This document shows positions 33,849 through 43,637 of a stretch of DNA of 64,000 bases, one piece after another. Both the position numbers and the translations under genes were made by a program. Origin of the DNA: Ascaphus truei (taxonomy: Eukaryota > Chordata > Amphibia > Anura > Ascaphidae); contig CM071568.1 in the NCBI GenBank assembly GCA_036426205.1, positions 305,307,682 through 305,371,681 on the forward strand, given 5' to 3'. Position 1 is the first letter of the stretch. The number at the start of each line of letters is the position of its first letter. The notes below the pieces were generated by a model. That model was not told the DNA's origin. It saw nothing but the letters and a program-made list of their open reading frames with translations, and made no database searches.

Positions 33849-35430
33849 GACGCTATGCAACCCAGAGTGCATGAGGTCCCTCCAGCTAAGGGGCTTTCCA
33901 GAACATGAGGAGAGTGCTAGTGACCCCCCGGTCGTGAGTGGCTTGGCGCTAGGGGTTGCGGACGAGGTAGCAGTGGCAGCTGCCGAGTGTGCCGTCCCTG
34001 GGCTCACTGCACTTCTGGCAACATGGGGAATGGGTTTTAGCACTGCGGAGCGGGTACAGCTCCTGACAGCAGTGCTTGGAAGAACCCACAACTCCTACAT
34101 TGAAAACGGGGAACAAGGTCTTTCCCGGGCGGATCATCACAGCTTTAGCAAGTTCGTGGATGGCACAGATGACCTCGGTGCGTTCCTGAATGAATTCGAT
34201 ACGCAGTGTTCCCGTTTCTGAATTCCAAGGAGGGACTGGGTGGTCAGACTGCGACCACTGTTATCTGGCAAAGCCAAACGGACTGTGATGGGTATTCCAC
34301 ACGTGGATGCCGATTACTACGGTCATGTGAAAAGCAAGCTGCTAACCCAGTATGCCCTGACCCCAGAATCTTACAGGGGCAAGTTCCGGATGGGGGTAGT
34401 ACTCCCCGGAGAGTCATACAGCACCTATGCTGGTAGGATGGCTTTGCATGGGACTCAGTGGGTGGAGGGAAATGGGGTTACAAAATTCCATACCCTGCTG
34501 GACTTATTCTTTCAAGAACAGCTGCTGCAGCAGCTTCCCACAGATGTGAGGGGATGTGTCTATGACCATAAACCTCAGACCTATGAGGATGCAGCAAAAA
34601 TGGCAGATGAGTATGTGGCCAGCCGAGTTGCAATGAAAGACCCTGTAGCACCCAAAGGAGTGGGTCATGCGGCCCAGGGCACTAAGACTACCTTTCCGTG
34701 GACACACCAGCCTGCGGCACCAAACAGCACACCCAAGACTGCAGAGTTCAAGCATGAGAGCCGGTGTTATTCCTGCAATAAAGTTGGACATCTCAGGCCA
34801 GATTGTCCGGACCGGGACCAGTCCAAGGGACCCCATCAGAGGCAACGCTCACCAGCTGCGAGGCTGGTCGCCCGTGTGCGGCTGGCACACACAGAGGAGC
34901 CAAGTACAGCCATGGAACCAGCCCACAGAGGGATGCCCAGCGGAGAGACTGCACATGCCACCTCGGGACCAGCATCGGAGAGCGGGTGACATCAGGTTCT
35001 CCAGTCGGGATGCAGCCCAACGATGTCCGGCAGAAGCATCTGCGGAAGGTGACCATCGGAGTCCGGCAGGCGGACAGCTTGCTAGACTCCGGTGCCACTG
35101 TGACTCTGGTTCGCCCTTATATGGTGCGGCCAGAGGATTTGCTCCCGGGCACCGGGATGCAAGTGACCATGCAAGACGGAGGACCGCGGTCACTCCAGGT
35201 TGCCCGGGTCTTTTTGGACTGGGGTGCCGGACGTGGCATGAGGGAGGTGGGGGTTTTGCCTGGGTTAGATGCCGAGGTCTTGCTGGGTAACGACCTAGGA
35301 CATGTTACCTGTGTTTTTACCACTGAGCTGGCGCCTGTTGCAGCGATCACCAGGAGCCAGTCAGCAAGGATCGCAGCAGAACTAGCCCCTGTCCCCCTGC
35401 ATTTGGGACCTACTGTTCCAGTAGTCTCTA
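33849..35430 (+). pseudogene. Second gypsy element with SCAN-like Gag and protease
   Basis: Plus strand. Gag runs from about 33,871 with a SCAN-like region (LSGKAKRTVMGIP, LTPESYRGKFR, FFQEQLLQQLPTDVR, YEDAAKMADEYV) and a CCHC knuckle (CYSCNKVGHLRPDC), ending at 34,989. One stop at 34,219 breaks it; the frame itself is kept. The protease (SLLDSGATVTLV, VLLGNDLG) lies in the -1 frame and overlaps the end of gag from 34,803, an arrangement typical of -1 frameshift Gag-Pro. It is cut at 35,430 by the transposon-like element. It is diverged from the minus-strand element next to it. Confidence 0.88.
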
Positions 35431-35909
35431 CAGCAAGCATGTCAAACTCGTGGCCCGCGTGCCGCATGCGGCCCACAACGAACATATTTGCAGCCCAGTG
35501 GTCCCCAATCTGTGCGCCCCGGCGCCCTTGTGGGCCGTGGTTTGGCTAGAGGGGCGCCGCGATTATCCCTCCGATTATTCCTCCGATCATCACTCCACTT
35601 ATCCCTCTCCATTATCCCTCCTTCATGCCGGCCGGGCCGCAGGGGATTGGCTGCAGGCAGAGAGGAAGCCGCGGGGTGGGGCTTCCGCTTTGTGCAGAGC
35701 ACACGGTGAGTGTGTGTGTCTGCCTTCCGGCTCCTCTGTCTGCGCGTTGTCCCGTCCCCTTCTGCCCCGGGTGATAGGAGAAGGTAGGGGAGGGGGGGGG
35801 AGGGAGATAGTTGTAAATTTGCCTGTCCTGCACAGATCGCATGCCTTTCCTCCCTTCCCCCCAGTCACTCACATCTGTCGCTGCCTCTGCTCTCCACTGC
35901 TGCTCTCGT

Positions 35910-36184
35910 GTCTCTGTGTGTGTGTGTATCTGTGTGTGTGTGTGTCTGTGTCTTTGTGTGTGTGTATCTGTGTGTGTATCTCTGTGTGTGTGTATCTGTA
36001 TGTGTTTGTGTGTGTGTATCTGTGTATGTTTGTGTGTGTTTCTGTGTGTGTGTGTGTGTCTGTGTGTGTATCTGTGTGTGTGTGTATCTGTGTGTGTGTA
36101 TCTGTGTGTGTGTGTGTATCTGTGTGTGTATCTGTGTGTGTGTATCTGTGTGTGTGTGTATCTGTGTATCTGTGTGTGTGTATC

Positions 36185-36215
<31 letters not shown>

Positions 36216-36290
36216 CTGCATCTCTGTGTGTGTGTATCTGCACCTGTGTGTGTGTGTGTGTGTATCTGTGTATCTTTGTGTGTGTATGTC
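35910..36290 (+). repeat. (GT)n tract with TGTATCTG interruptions
   Basis: TGTGTGTG runs alternate with TATCTG about thirty times. Cys/Val-rich open frames across it are repeat translations. Confidence 0.95.
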
Positions 36291-38482
36291 AGAGAGAGAG
36301 TGTCTGAGAGAGAGAGAGTGTCTGAGAGAGAGAGAGTGTCTGAGAGAGAGAGTGTCTGGGAGAGAGAGGGTGTCTGGGAGAGAGAGGGTGTCTGAGAGAG
36401 AGAGGGTGTCTGAGAGAGAGAGGTGTCTGAGAGAGAGAGGGTGTCTGAGAGAGAGAGGGTGTCTGAGAGAGAGAGGGTGTCTGAGAGAGAGAGGGTGTCT
36501 GAGAGAGAGAGGGTGTCTGAGAGAGAGAGGGTGTCTGAGAGAGGAGTGTTGTCCGAGAGCGAGGTTCTGTCTGAAAGAGAGTGTTTCTGTCTAGAGAGAT
36601 AGTGTATTCTTGTCGAGAGAGAGAGTGTCTGTCTGCTTGAGGTGAGAAGTGAGAGAGGTAGTGGGGTGGAGAAAGGAGGGGTGTAGTAGAGAGAGAAGAC
36701 TGAGAGGGGGTCAAGAGAGAGAGGGTGTGTCTGAGAGAGAGGAGTGTGTCTGAGAGAAAGAGTGTTGACAGACGGAGAGAGGGTGTATGAGGAGAGAGAG
36801 TCTGAAGAGAGAGTGTGTGTCTGAGAGAGGACAGGTGTCTGAGAGAGAGTGGTCTGAGAGAGAGTGGTATCAGAAAGAGAGAGAGATGTGTGTGTCCTGA
36901 GAGAGAGAGAGTGTGTCAGAGAGATTGTGTTCGGAGAGGAGAGAGTGTCTGAGAAGAGAGAGTGGTGGATGTGTATGAGAGAGAAAGTGGTGTCAGAGAG
37001 TGTGTCAGAGAGAGAGTGTGTCTGAGAGAGAGAGAGAAAGTGTCAGAGAGAGAGTGTGTGTTGAGAGAGAGAGTGTTCAGGAGAGAGAGGTGTGTCTGAG
37101 AGGAGAGAGAGAGGTGTGTCTGAGAGAGATTGTGTCTGGGAGGGTATCTGAGAGAGAGGAGTGTGTGAGAGTGTTTGAGAGAGAGAGGCTGTCTTGAGAG
37201 AGAGGTGTTCTGAGAGAGTGTGACTGAGAGAGGTTGGTAGCGAAGAAAGAGAGAGTCTTGAGAGAGAGAGGAAGTTGAGAGAGAGGTAGAGAGTCTGAGA
37301 GAGTCTGGAGAGAGAGAACGTGAGAGAGAGAGAGAGTCTGAGAGAGAGAGTCTGGAGAGTCTGAGAGAGAGAGTCTGAGAGAGAGAGTCTTGGAGAGTAT
37401 GGAGAGAGAGTCTGAGAGAGAGAGTCTGAAGAGGAGAGTCTAGGAGAGAGAGTTGAGAGACGAGAGAGTGATATGAGTCCGAGAGGAGCGTAGAGAGAGC
37501 GAGAAGGAGAGTACAGAGAGATTGAGGAGAGAGAGGTCTGAGAGAGAGAGTCTGAGAGAGAGGTCTGAGAGAGAGAGTCTGAGAGAGAGAGAGAGAGTCT
37601 GAGAGATGGAGAGAGAGTCAGAGAGAGAGATCTGAGAGAGTCTGAGAGAGAGAAGAGAGAGTCTGAGAGAAGAGTTGAGAGAGAGTATGAGAGAGTGAGA
37701 GAGAGTCTGAGGGAGAGAGAGTCTGAGAGAGAGAGAGTCTGAGAGAGAGAGAGTTGCGAGAGAGAGAGTTGAGTGAGAGAGTCTGAGAGAGAGAGTCTGA
37801 GAGAGAGAGAGAGTCTGAGAGAGAGAGAGAGAGCCTGAGAGAGTCTGAGAGAGTGAGAGAGAGTCTGAGAGTGAGAGCGAGTCTGAGAGAGAGTGAGTGT
37901 TGAGAGAGAGAGTTCGAGACGAGAGACGAGTCTGAGAGTAGAGAGGAGGGACGGACTTACCTCCGGGAGATTGAAGGAGAGAGGGGAGAGGGAGATTGAG
38001 AGATAGGGTTAGGCCAGGAGTAGATTGCTAGAGGCGAGAGAGAGTTAGATTAGGGAGAGAGGGGAGCTTTTGTTCACGATGAGACCGAGAGCAAGGGTTC
38101 AACCCGGACAATGATTCTGAGGACACCCCCGCTATTGAGGAAGAGGAAGGGATGCAGAGAGAGAAGGATGAGTACGCGATGTCAGACCGTGAGCGGAGCG
38201 GCGAGAAGTAGACACGAGAGTGCAGTAGATGACTTGCGAGAAGACCGGGAAGTAGAGAGAGAGAGCGTCGGGTAGAGAGACGGAGGAGAGAGAAGTAAGA
38301 GAGGGAGAGGAGTTAGAAGAGAGAGGGAGAGGGAAGAGATGGAGCTCAGGGAGAGTCAGAGCGAGATGAAGAGAGAGTCAGAGAGAGCGAGCGAATTCAG
38401 AGAGAGAGATGAGGCTGAGAGAGAGTCTGAGCAGAGAAGAGGCTGAGAGTCTGAGGGAGTATGAGAGAGAGAGGTGAGAGAG

Positions 38483-38519
<37 letters not shown>

Positions 38520-38745
38520 CAGAGAGAGAGAGTCTGAGAGAGTCTGAGAGAGAGAGTGTGAGAGTGAGAGAGAGTCAGAGAGAGACAGTGTCTGAGAGAG
38601 AGTCTGAGAGAGAGAGAGTGAGAGAGTCTGAGAGAGAGTCTCTCACAGAGAGAGTCTGAGAGAGAGTGAGACAGAGTCTGAGAGAGAGTGAGAGTCTGAG
38701 AGAGAGTGAGAGAGTGAGAGAGTCTGAGAGAGAGAGTCTGAGATG
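36291..38745 (+). repeat. GAGAGA-GTGTCT minisatellite, clean at both ends and ragged between
   Basis: 36,291-36,545 is a regular GAGAGAGAGNGTGTCT repeat and 38,470-38,745 a regular GAGAGAGTCT repeat. Between them the same motif is broken by frequent single-base insertions and losses, and 37,930-38,330 is irregular GA-rich sequence. No gene. Confidence 0.9.
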
Positions 38746-38912
38746 CCAAGTGTCAGGAAGAAAACATTAATTTTATCGTTGTTCTTTTTTTTATAGTGTA
38801 CTTTTCGAAATAAACCCCGTTTCTATGAAAATTAAAGTTTTTGTTTTTTTGCGGCCCACCTAAACTTAAACCTTGTTTATTTGGCCCGTGTTAGCCTTTG
38901 AGTTTGACATGC

Positions 38913-39957
38913 AATTGTGTGACATTTCATATACATGCAATTCTCTATGCAATTGTGTGACATTTCATATACATTTGTGGAGCTGCTGATTTGTTGGCTT
39001 ATATTTGCAATAGATGCTGGATTTATTGTAACATGCAATGTGGTGATTTTAAGATTAAAAATTCATGTTTTGATTTATGCATGTTTTATGTGTTTCATAA
39101 TGGGCAAATAATATATTATCCATATCTGGATAATAGTTATTTTGCACATTATTGTACTGCATGTGTTGGAGGGGGGGTGTATTGGACCCAAGGGTATGTG
39201 GGTAGGCCTCCCTTGTGGGTAGTGGGTGAGGGTGGTTAGGCCTCACCCTCACGGGGTGGGGGGTTAGAGTGGGAGGGTAAGTAGGCCTCCCGAGTGGTGG
39301 GTGAGGGTGGGTTAACCCCTTAATGACTGTAGCGGTTAATATCCGCTATGGTGATTAAGGGGTTAGGGGACATTACATTGGCTATTGTAATTGTTGTGCA
39401 TGTTTTGCAGCACTGGAGGTGCATGGGCAGAATGAAGATGAGGATGAAGACGGCCTTCATCGTGGGTGCCTGTAAAACGTAAGTGTTAAATGTTTTGGCT
39501 GTATTTATTGTAACTTATATGTATTTAAAATGGGCAAATGCATTATTATCCATATGTGGATAATAGTAATTTTGCCCATTACAGTACTGTATGTGTTAGG
39601 GAGCGGGAGGGATGTGTGTTGTTTATTGGGGGCAATTGTCCCCAATAAACATGCTAATGTGCCTTAACCCCATCTTTATAGACCCCACGTTGCGTCTTGG
39701 ACGCTATAAAGATGGCGGCAGCACTGGCACCCGATGCCCCATAGCAGGGCCTGTAACTCGGGAAGCAGGGGGTCTGAGGCAGAAATCAATGCGGTTCAGC
39801 TCAGGGGACCCCCTGCTCCCGCACACTATTATTTAAAATACATTAATGCTGCTTCATTACCATAGTGGATAGTCGCTACTGTAATGAATTATTGTTTATT
39901 GTTATGTGTGTTTTAATACTAGTGTAGATGTGCAGGGGGTCTCCTGAGCTGAACTGC
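38913..39957. repeat. Hairpin-rich repeat segment
   Basis: Contains a direct duplication of ATGCAATTGTGTGACATTTC (38,909 and 38,948), two related palindromes of TATTATCCATATNTGGATAA type (39,113 and 39,531), and a large hairpin at 39,312-39,366. AT-rich with GGGTGAGGGTGG-type runs at 39,170-39,310. No coding frame is supported. Confidence 0.7.
39312..39368. repeat. Two-tier hairpin
   Basis: TAACCCCTTAAT pairs with ATTAAGGGGTTA, and inside it TAGCGG pairs with CCGCTA, separated by GACTG and TGGTG bulges with a TTAATAT loop. Variants (TAGCGGATAGCCGCTA near GGCAATGAAGGGGTTA) recur in the array at 58,0xx-61,4xx. Confidence 0.9.
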
Positions 39958-40144
39958 ATTGGTTTCAGGTCCGAGGACCCCCTAGTTCAGGAGATACAGG
40001 CCTCGTTATGGGGTGCCGGTATCCCCTGCAGAATGCAAATAACCCGGCCACGTGACGCGGGAGCTTTAAAGTGCAGGGGATACCGGCACCCCATAACGGG
40101 GCCTATATCTCCTGAAGTAGGGGATCCTCGGACCTGAAACCAAT
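39958..40144. repeat. Long inverted repeat, copy C, with flipped loop
   Basis: Arms of 73 bp at 39,958-40,030 and 40,072-40,144 match the arms at 10,824-11,010 with a few changes. The 41-bp loop matches the other copy only when reverse-complemented. Outside the arms the inversion continues for about 30 bp here. Confidence 0.95.
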
Positions 40145-41442
40145 GCGGTTCAGCTCCGGACACCCCCTGCTCATGTACACTATTATTAAAATGTATTTAT
40201 TTAGTGTACGATCGCCTGTAACTGTCTTTCATGGAGATCGCAAATCTCCATGCAAATGTTACAAGCGGATTTTTTTCCTATCAGCTAGCGAACGTAGAGG
40301 TTCAGAACGCTAGCAGGGGGAAAAAAGCAACTCGTACGTTGTGGCTGTTTTGAGCTATTTTGAGCAGGTACGTTAAAAAATGACAAACTTTTGCTTTTTG
40401 GCCAAATCAGAACGCAAAACCATTGAGCTTAGTGCATAGCCCCCCTCATAGTGTCTCTAATCATTTTAGAATAAAACACAATCAAAATCCAGACGGCCTT
40501 ATCTGCATGGGCATTGATAATCCCAAAACCAATTGGCACGGGAGTGATAGGTTAAACACGGTGTCCAGACGTGAAATTTACTGGATCTATGTGTTGAAAA
40601 CCTTATCCCCCTTGGGGCTTAATATAGAGTTTGACATAGCAGCCTTTCTAAAAGATCAATAAGTTCTCATTACAATTCCATCCTTTTTAACATTTTATGC
40701 ATTTCATTTAAATTTTATTTTTTATGCATCAATATGTTTTAGTTTATATTCCACGCAATGTTTTATGTATTGACAGCGATGTGTTTACAGACTTAATTGA
40801 CCCCATCAGCGATCTGGTGTTATACTGCTGGTATCTGTCTATTACACAGCCTGTCAGTCCCAGTATCTTTTCTGCCCCTTTGTGTGCCCTTATTGTTTAT
40901 GTATATAAGCAAGGTCTTCACGAAGCTCCACCATCCCCTGAGGAAGTGACGTTCAGTCACAAAACACGTAGGGAGGAGGAGCTTATTACTGTGTGTGCCT
41001 ATTCACCCACCGTTGCTGCCCGACGCCGGAAGCCTGCCGCTGACGTCATCATCGCCGAGCTGCGGGAGTTGTCATGCACGCTAGCCGGCTGTTTTCATTA
41101 CATGTTTCGGACTGCATCCGTGAGTTGTGCAGTTACTTCCTACACATTGTAAGTGTGGGTAGTTTGTGTTTTTATCATTTATTAAAAGTGTACTTACGTA
41201 TTACACTACGCTGTGCCCTTTTCCTTTTTTATCATCGGGTGTTGCTGCTATCGGTATCACCTATGAGCCCTGACTAACATCTTAAAAGGGGAACCATTCG
41301 GTCAGACAACGTGGGGTCTGTGGCAGAACGAGGTGAAGATGTGGCACAAGCACAGATTCTATCCCCTGTCTGAGCAAGATAAATCTCTTGTGAGTAGGAT
41401 TTTATATGCTCTAGATATATGTCCCTGTTGGTCTGTTCTGTT
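40145..41442 (+). mobile_element. Penelope-like terminal region, copy C
   Basis: Colinear with 11,011-12,201 and 12,801-12,945, without the solo LTR. It contains a second, more decayed hammerhead-like motif at 40,922-40,986. No coding frame. Confidence 0.6.
40922..40986 (+). ncRNA. Decayed hammerhead-like motif
   Basis: CTGAGGA at 40,938 and the GTGAC/GTCAC hairpin are identical to 11,838, but the essential GAAA has become AAAA (40,961) and CGCATA has become CACGTA. It is probably inactive. Confidence 0.55.
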
Positions 41443-41444
41443 TA

Positions 41445-41853
41445 CTGCACCGACACACTTTATTCGAGCAAATACCCAGTATGTACCTGGCAGATACCTG
41501 GAATGCGCCGCTCCTCACCTCTGACAAGCCCCGTTGCGTTTGCCTTCCCAGCCTGGGTTCATGCCTGGCTGACGGGCGGCTGATCTGTTAAATGATAATG
41601 ATTAGGATTTAATAGGCTGCAATGCTTCGCGTGTCTACCAGATGGCATAAATTCATGAATTGTAATGCAGTATATATATATATATATATATATATACTGT
41701 GCAGTATTGCAGCCAGCGGGAATAAAATGCTTCAATCCCTGCCTGGAAAATACCTCAATGCACTCGGGCAGAAAACAGTCACAAACCTCAATACACCCGG
41801 GTATACCCGAATTCGTGGGACTAGCCGAGCTCGAATAAAGTGTGTCGCCAGTG
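41445..41853. mobile_element. TA-flanked MITE, 409 bp
   Basis: Ends share CGACACACTTTATTCGAG in inverted orientation (41,450-41,467 and the complement at 41,831-41,848), with six less similar outer bases. It is flanked by TA, and copy A carries the empty site at about 12,971. TA duplication fits Tc1/mariner. The interior holds an (AT)n palindromic core (41,670-41,697). Its first 200 bp are about 85 percent identical by eye to the start of both forkhead units. Confidence 0.88.
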
Positions 41854-41855
41854 TA

Positions 41856-43055
41856 ATTTGCAGGATCACCCTTTGAGACATCATACAGGGACATTCTCAT
41901 CCGTCCAAGACATCTCCTGGTCACTCCAACAACGTGTTCCGGATTCTGTCTTTCATTTAAGGACTGTCATTTGGACTACGGTATCTTGGACATTATTTTA
42001 TTTGTCAGCGCCGGGGAACGCCTATTTTGTGTTTGTTATTTCTACTCCTTATCGACACCTCCCCCAAAACCATTCATTTGTAGTTGGAGTCTTTGTGGCT
42101 TAGTGTAATCTTCCCGAGCCCTGGTTCAAACGAGCATGCGTACGTGTGAAAAGCCTTTCTACTTCTTATCGACACCCCCCCCCCCCCCGAGAGCCATTCA
42201 TGAAAATCTTTGAGGCTTTGTTTACAGTTATCCACACCTACCCCAAAGCAATTCATTTGTTACAGACTGTGTAGACACCTCTCTCTCCCCCCCAACACAC
42301 ACACAGACACACACACACACACACACACACAACATTTAAATGATGCTCATGAATTTAAAGGAACAATTTTATTTGTGCAGGATATTCATGGAAAAATTTA
42401 TAAAAAAAGACAGTATGTCGCCTCTTCTTGACTTTCTCTTCTTCGTAATGGCTGTAGTTCTTTGGTCATTGAGAGATGGGTTGTGTAAATTACTGAAAGT
42501 TGCTACATTATACACACAGTACAATACTTTTAAACATGCCCCCCCTTCCTGGTCTGCAGCAGCTCTGAAAAGAAAAAATTAGTGCAGTAAAGTGCATTTA
42601 AGGCATTGCGTACAGTAATCACTACTGTATATTGGACAAACTAGAGAGAAAAAAAGAACAATGTTCTATGAATCGTTGGTACCATTATATAATGAAAAGT
42701 TCCAATATGTATATGTTGAAACAATGGGGATCTTGCTTGAAGAAAAGATACTCGTAATATCAAAAGTGTCTGGTACATGTTAGCAAGACAAACTATATAC
42801 AGTATAACTACTGTATAACTTTAAAACTACTGTAGGCCAAACTACTGTACTGTAAGTCACCTATTTATACTGCATACAGTATACTGTACTGTAACTACTG
42901 TATTGTAACTACTGTATATACTGTATAACTATACTACTGTAGGTTAGACACATCCTGTACTGGATTTAATATTGCATACTGTACAGTAGAAAGTGGAGAG
43001 GAAGGACTGATATAAAATGTAAAACCTGTACTTACCATACTACAGTACCGTACTA
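41856..43055 (+). repeat. Paralogous block, copy C, left part
   Basis: Colinear with 12,975-13,603 and 14,694-15,240 of copy A and 19,676-20,795 of copy B. It has an added (AC)n run at 42,296-42,330 and dense ACTGTA motifs at 42,790-42,960. No gene. Confidence 0.8.
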
Positions 43056-43057
43056 TT

Positions 43058-43179
43058 TTCCTGTGGCCTGCCCATTACGCTTTAAAAGAATAGTCAACGT
43101 GGTTGCAAGATGATAGATATATTAATTGCATCTTTGTACGGTGAGTATGTTGTTCCAGAAACTCATTATTCCTTCAGCT
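43058..43179 (-). pseudogene. Tc1-like transposase C-terminus, copy C, part 1
   Basis: The C-terminal codons of the transposase (ELAEGIMSFWNNILTVQRCN) are here. The rest of the gene continues at 50,049 beyond the inserted L1. See the entry at 50,035-50,355. Confidence 0.8.
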
Positions 43180-43637
43180 AATTCATCCTTTTTTTTATTT
43201 TTTATAACTTTGATTTTATTGGGTGAATTACATCGTACATGGTAACACCATCCATTGTCTACAAACATATCACCGCATTTAGTTCTTTCTTTTGTTATAT
43301 AAACCATCAAAAATTTGACATACTAGACTCACAAGATGAACAGGGTGGGGGAAGACACACCCATTAACTAATGGGGAAGGAAAGGAGGAAGGGAGGGGGG
43401 GAGGGGGGAATGCTCAAGGGGTGTTCCACCTATCATCTTCCATTCGGGCTTCGGGCTTGTGCTTTGATTTAGACCTCTCTCTCCGGGGACATTAATCCTC
43501 TCGTTCTCACTGTGACCCCTCTGGTCGCCTCCGTCTCTATGTATCTCTTGTGACCTGGATCTCTCTCTTACTCTGGGCTTTCGGTCTCTAAGTTGTCAAG
43601 GATCCCTTTCATTACCGGAGAACGTATTTGCCGTTAA

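Larger units (their letters stand above)
35437..38912. mobile_element. hAT-like element swollen by microsatellites
   Basis: Ends are inverted: GCATGTCAAACTC at 35,437-35,449 and its exact complement at 38,900-38,912, each next to a GGCCCG/CGGGCC-type sequence. TGTCAAACTCGTGGCCC-type ends are typical of hAT-related repeats. A second end-like sequence, CAGTGGTCCCCAA, is at 35,498. No transposase is present. Most of the length is GT and GA repeat. No target duplication was found. Confidence 0.55.

Noticed and set aside
35841..36714. Cys/Val-rich and Arg/Glu-rich frames of 140-285 codons
   Set aside because: Pure GT and GAGAGTCT repeat translations without any domain.
41670..41697. (AT)n tract as a promoter TATA
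   Set aside because: It is the palindromic core of the MITE, and no gene follows it.
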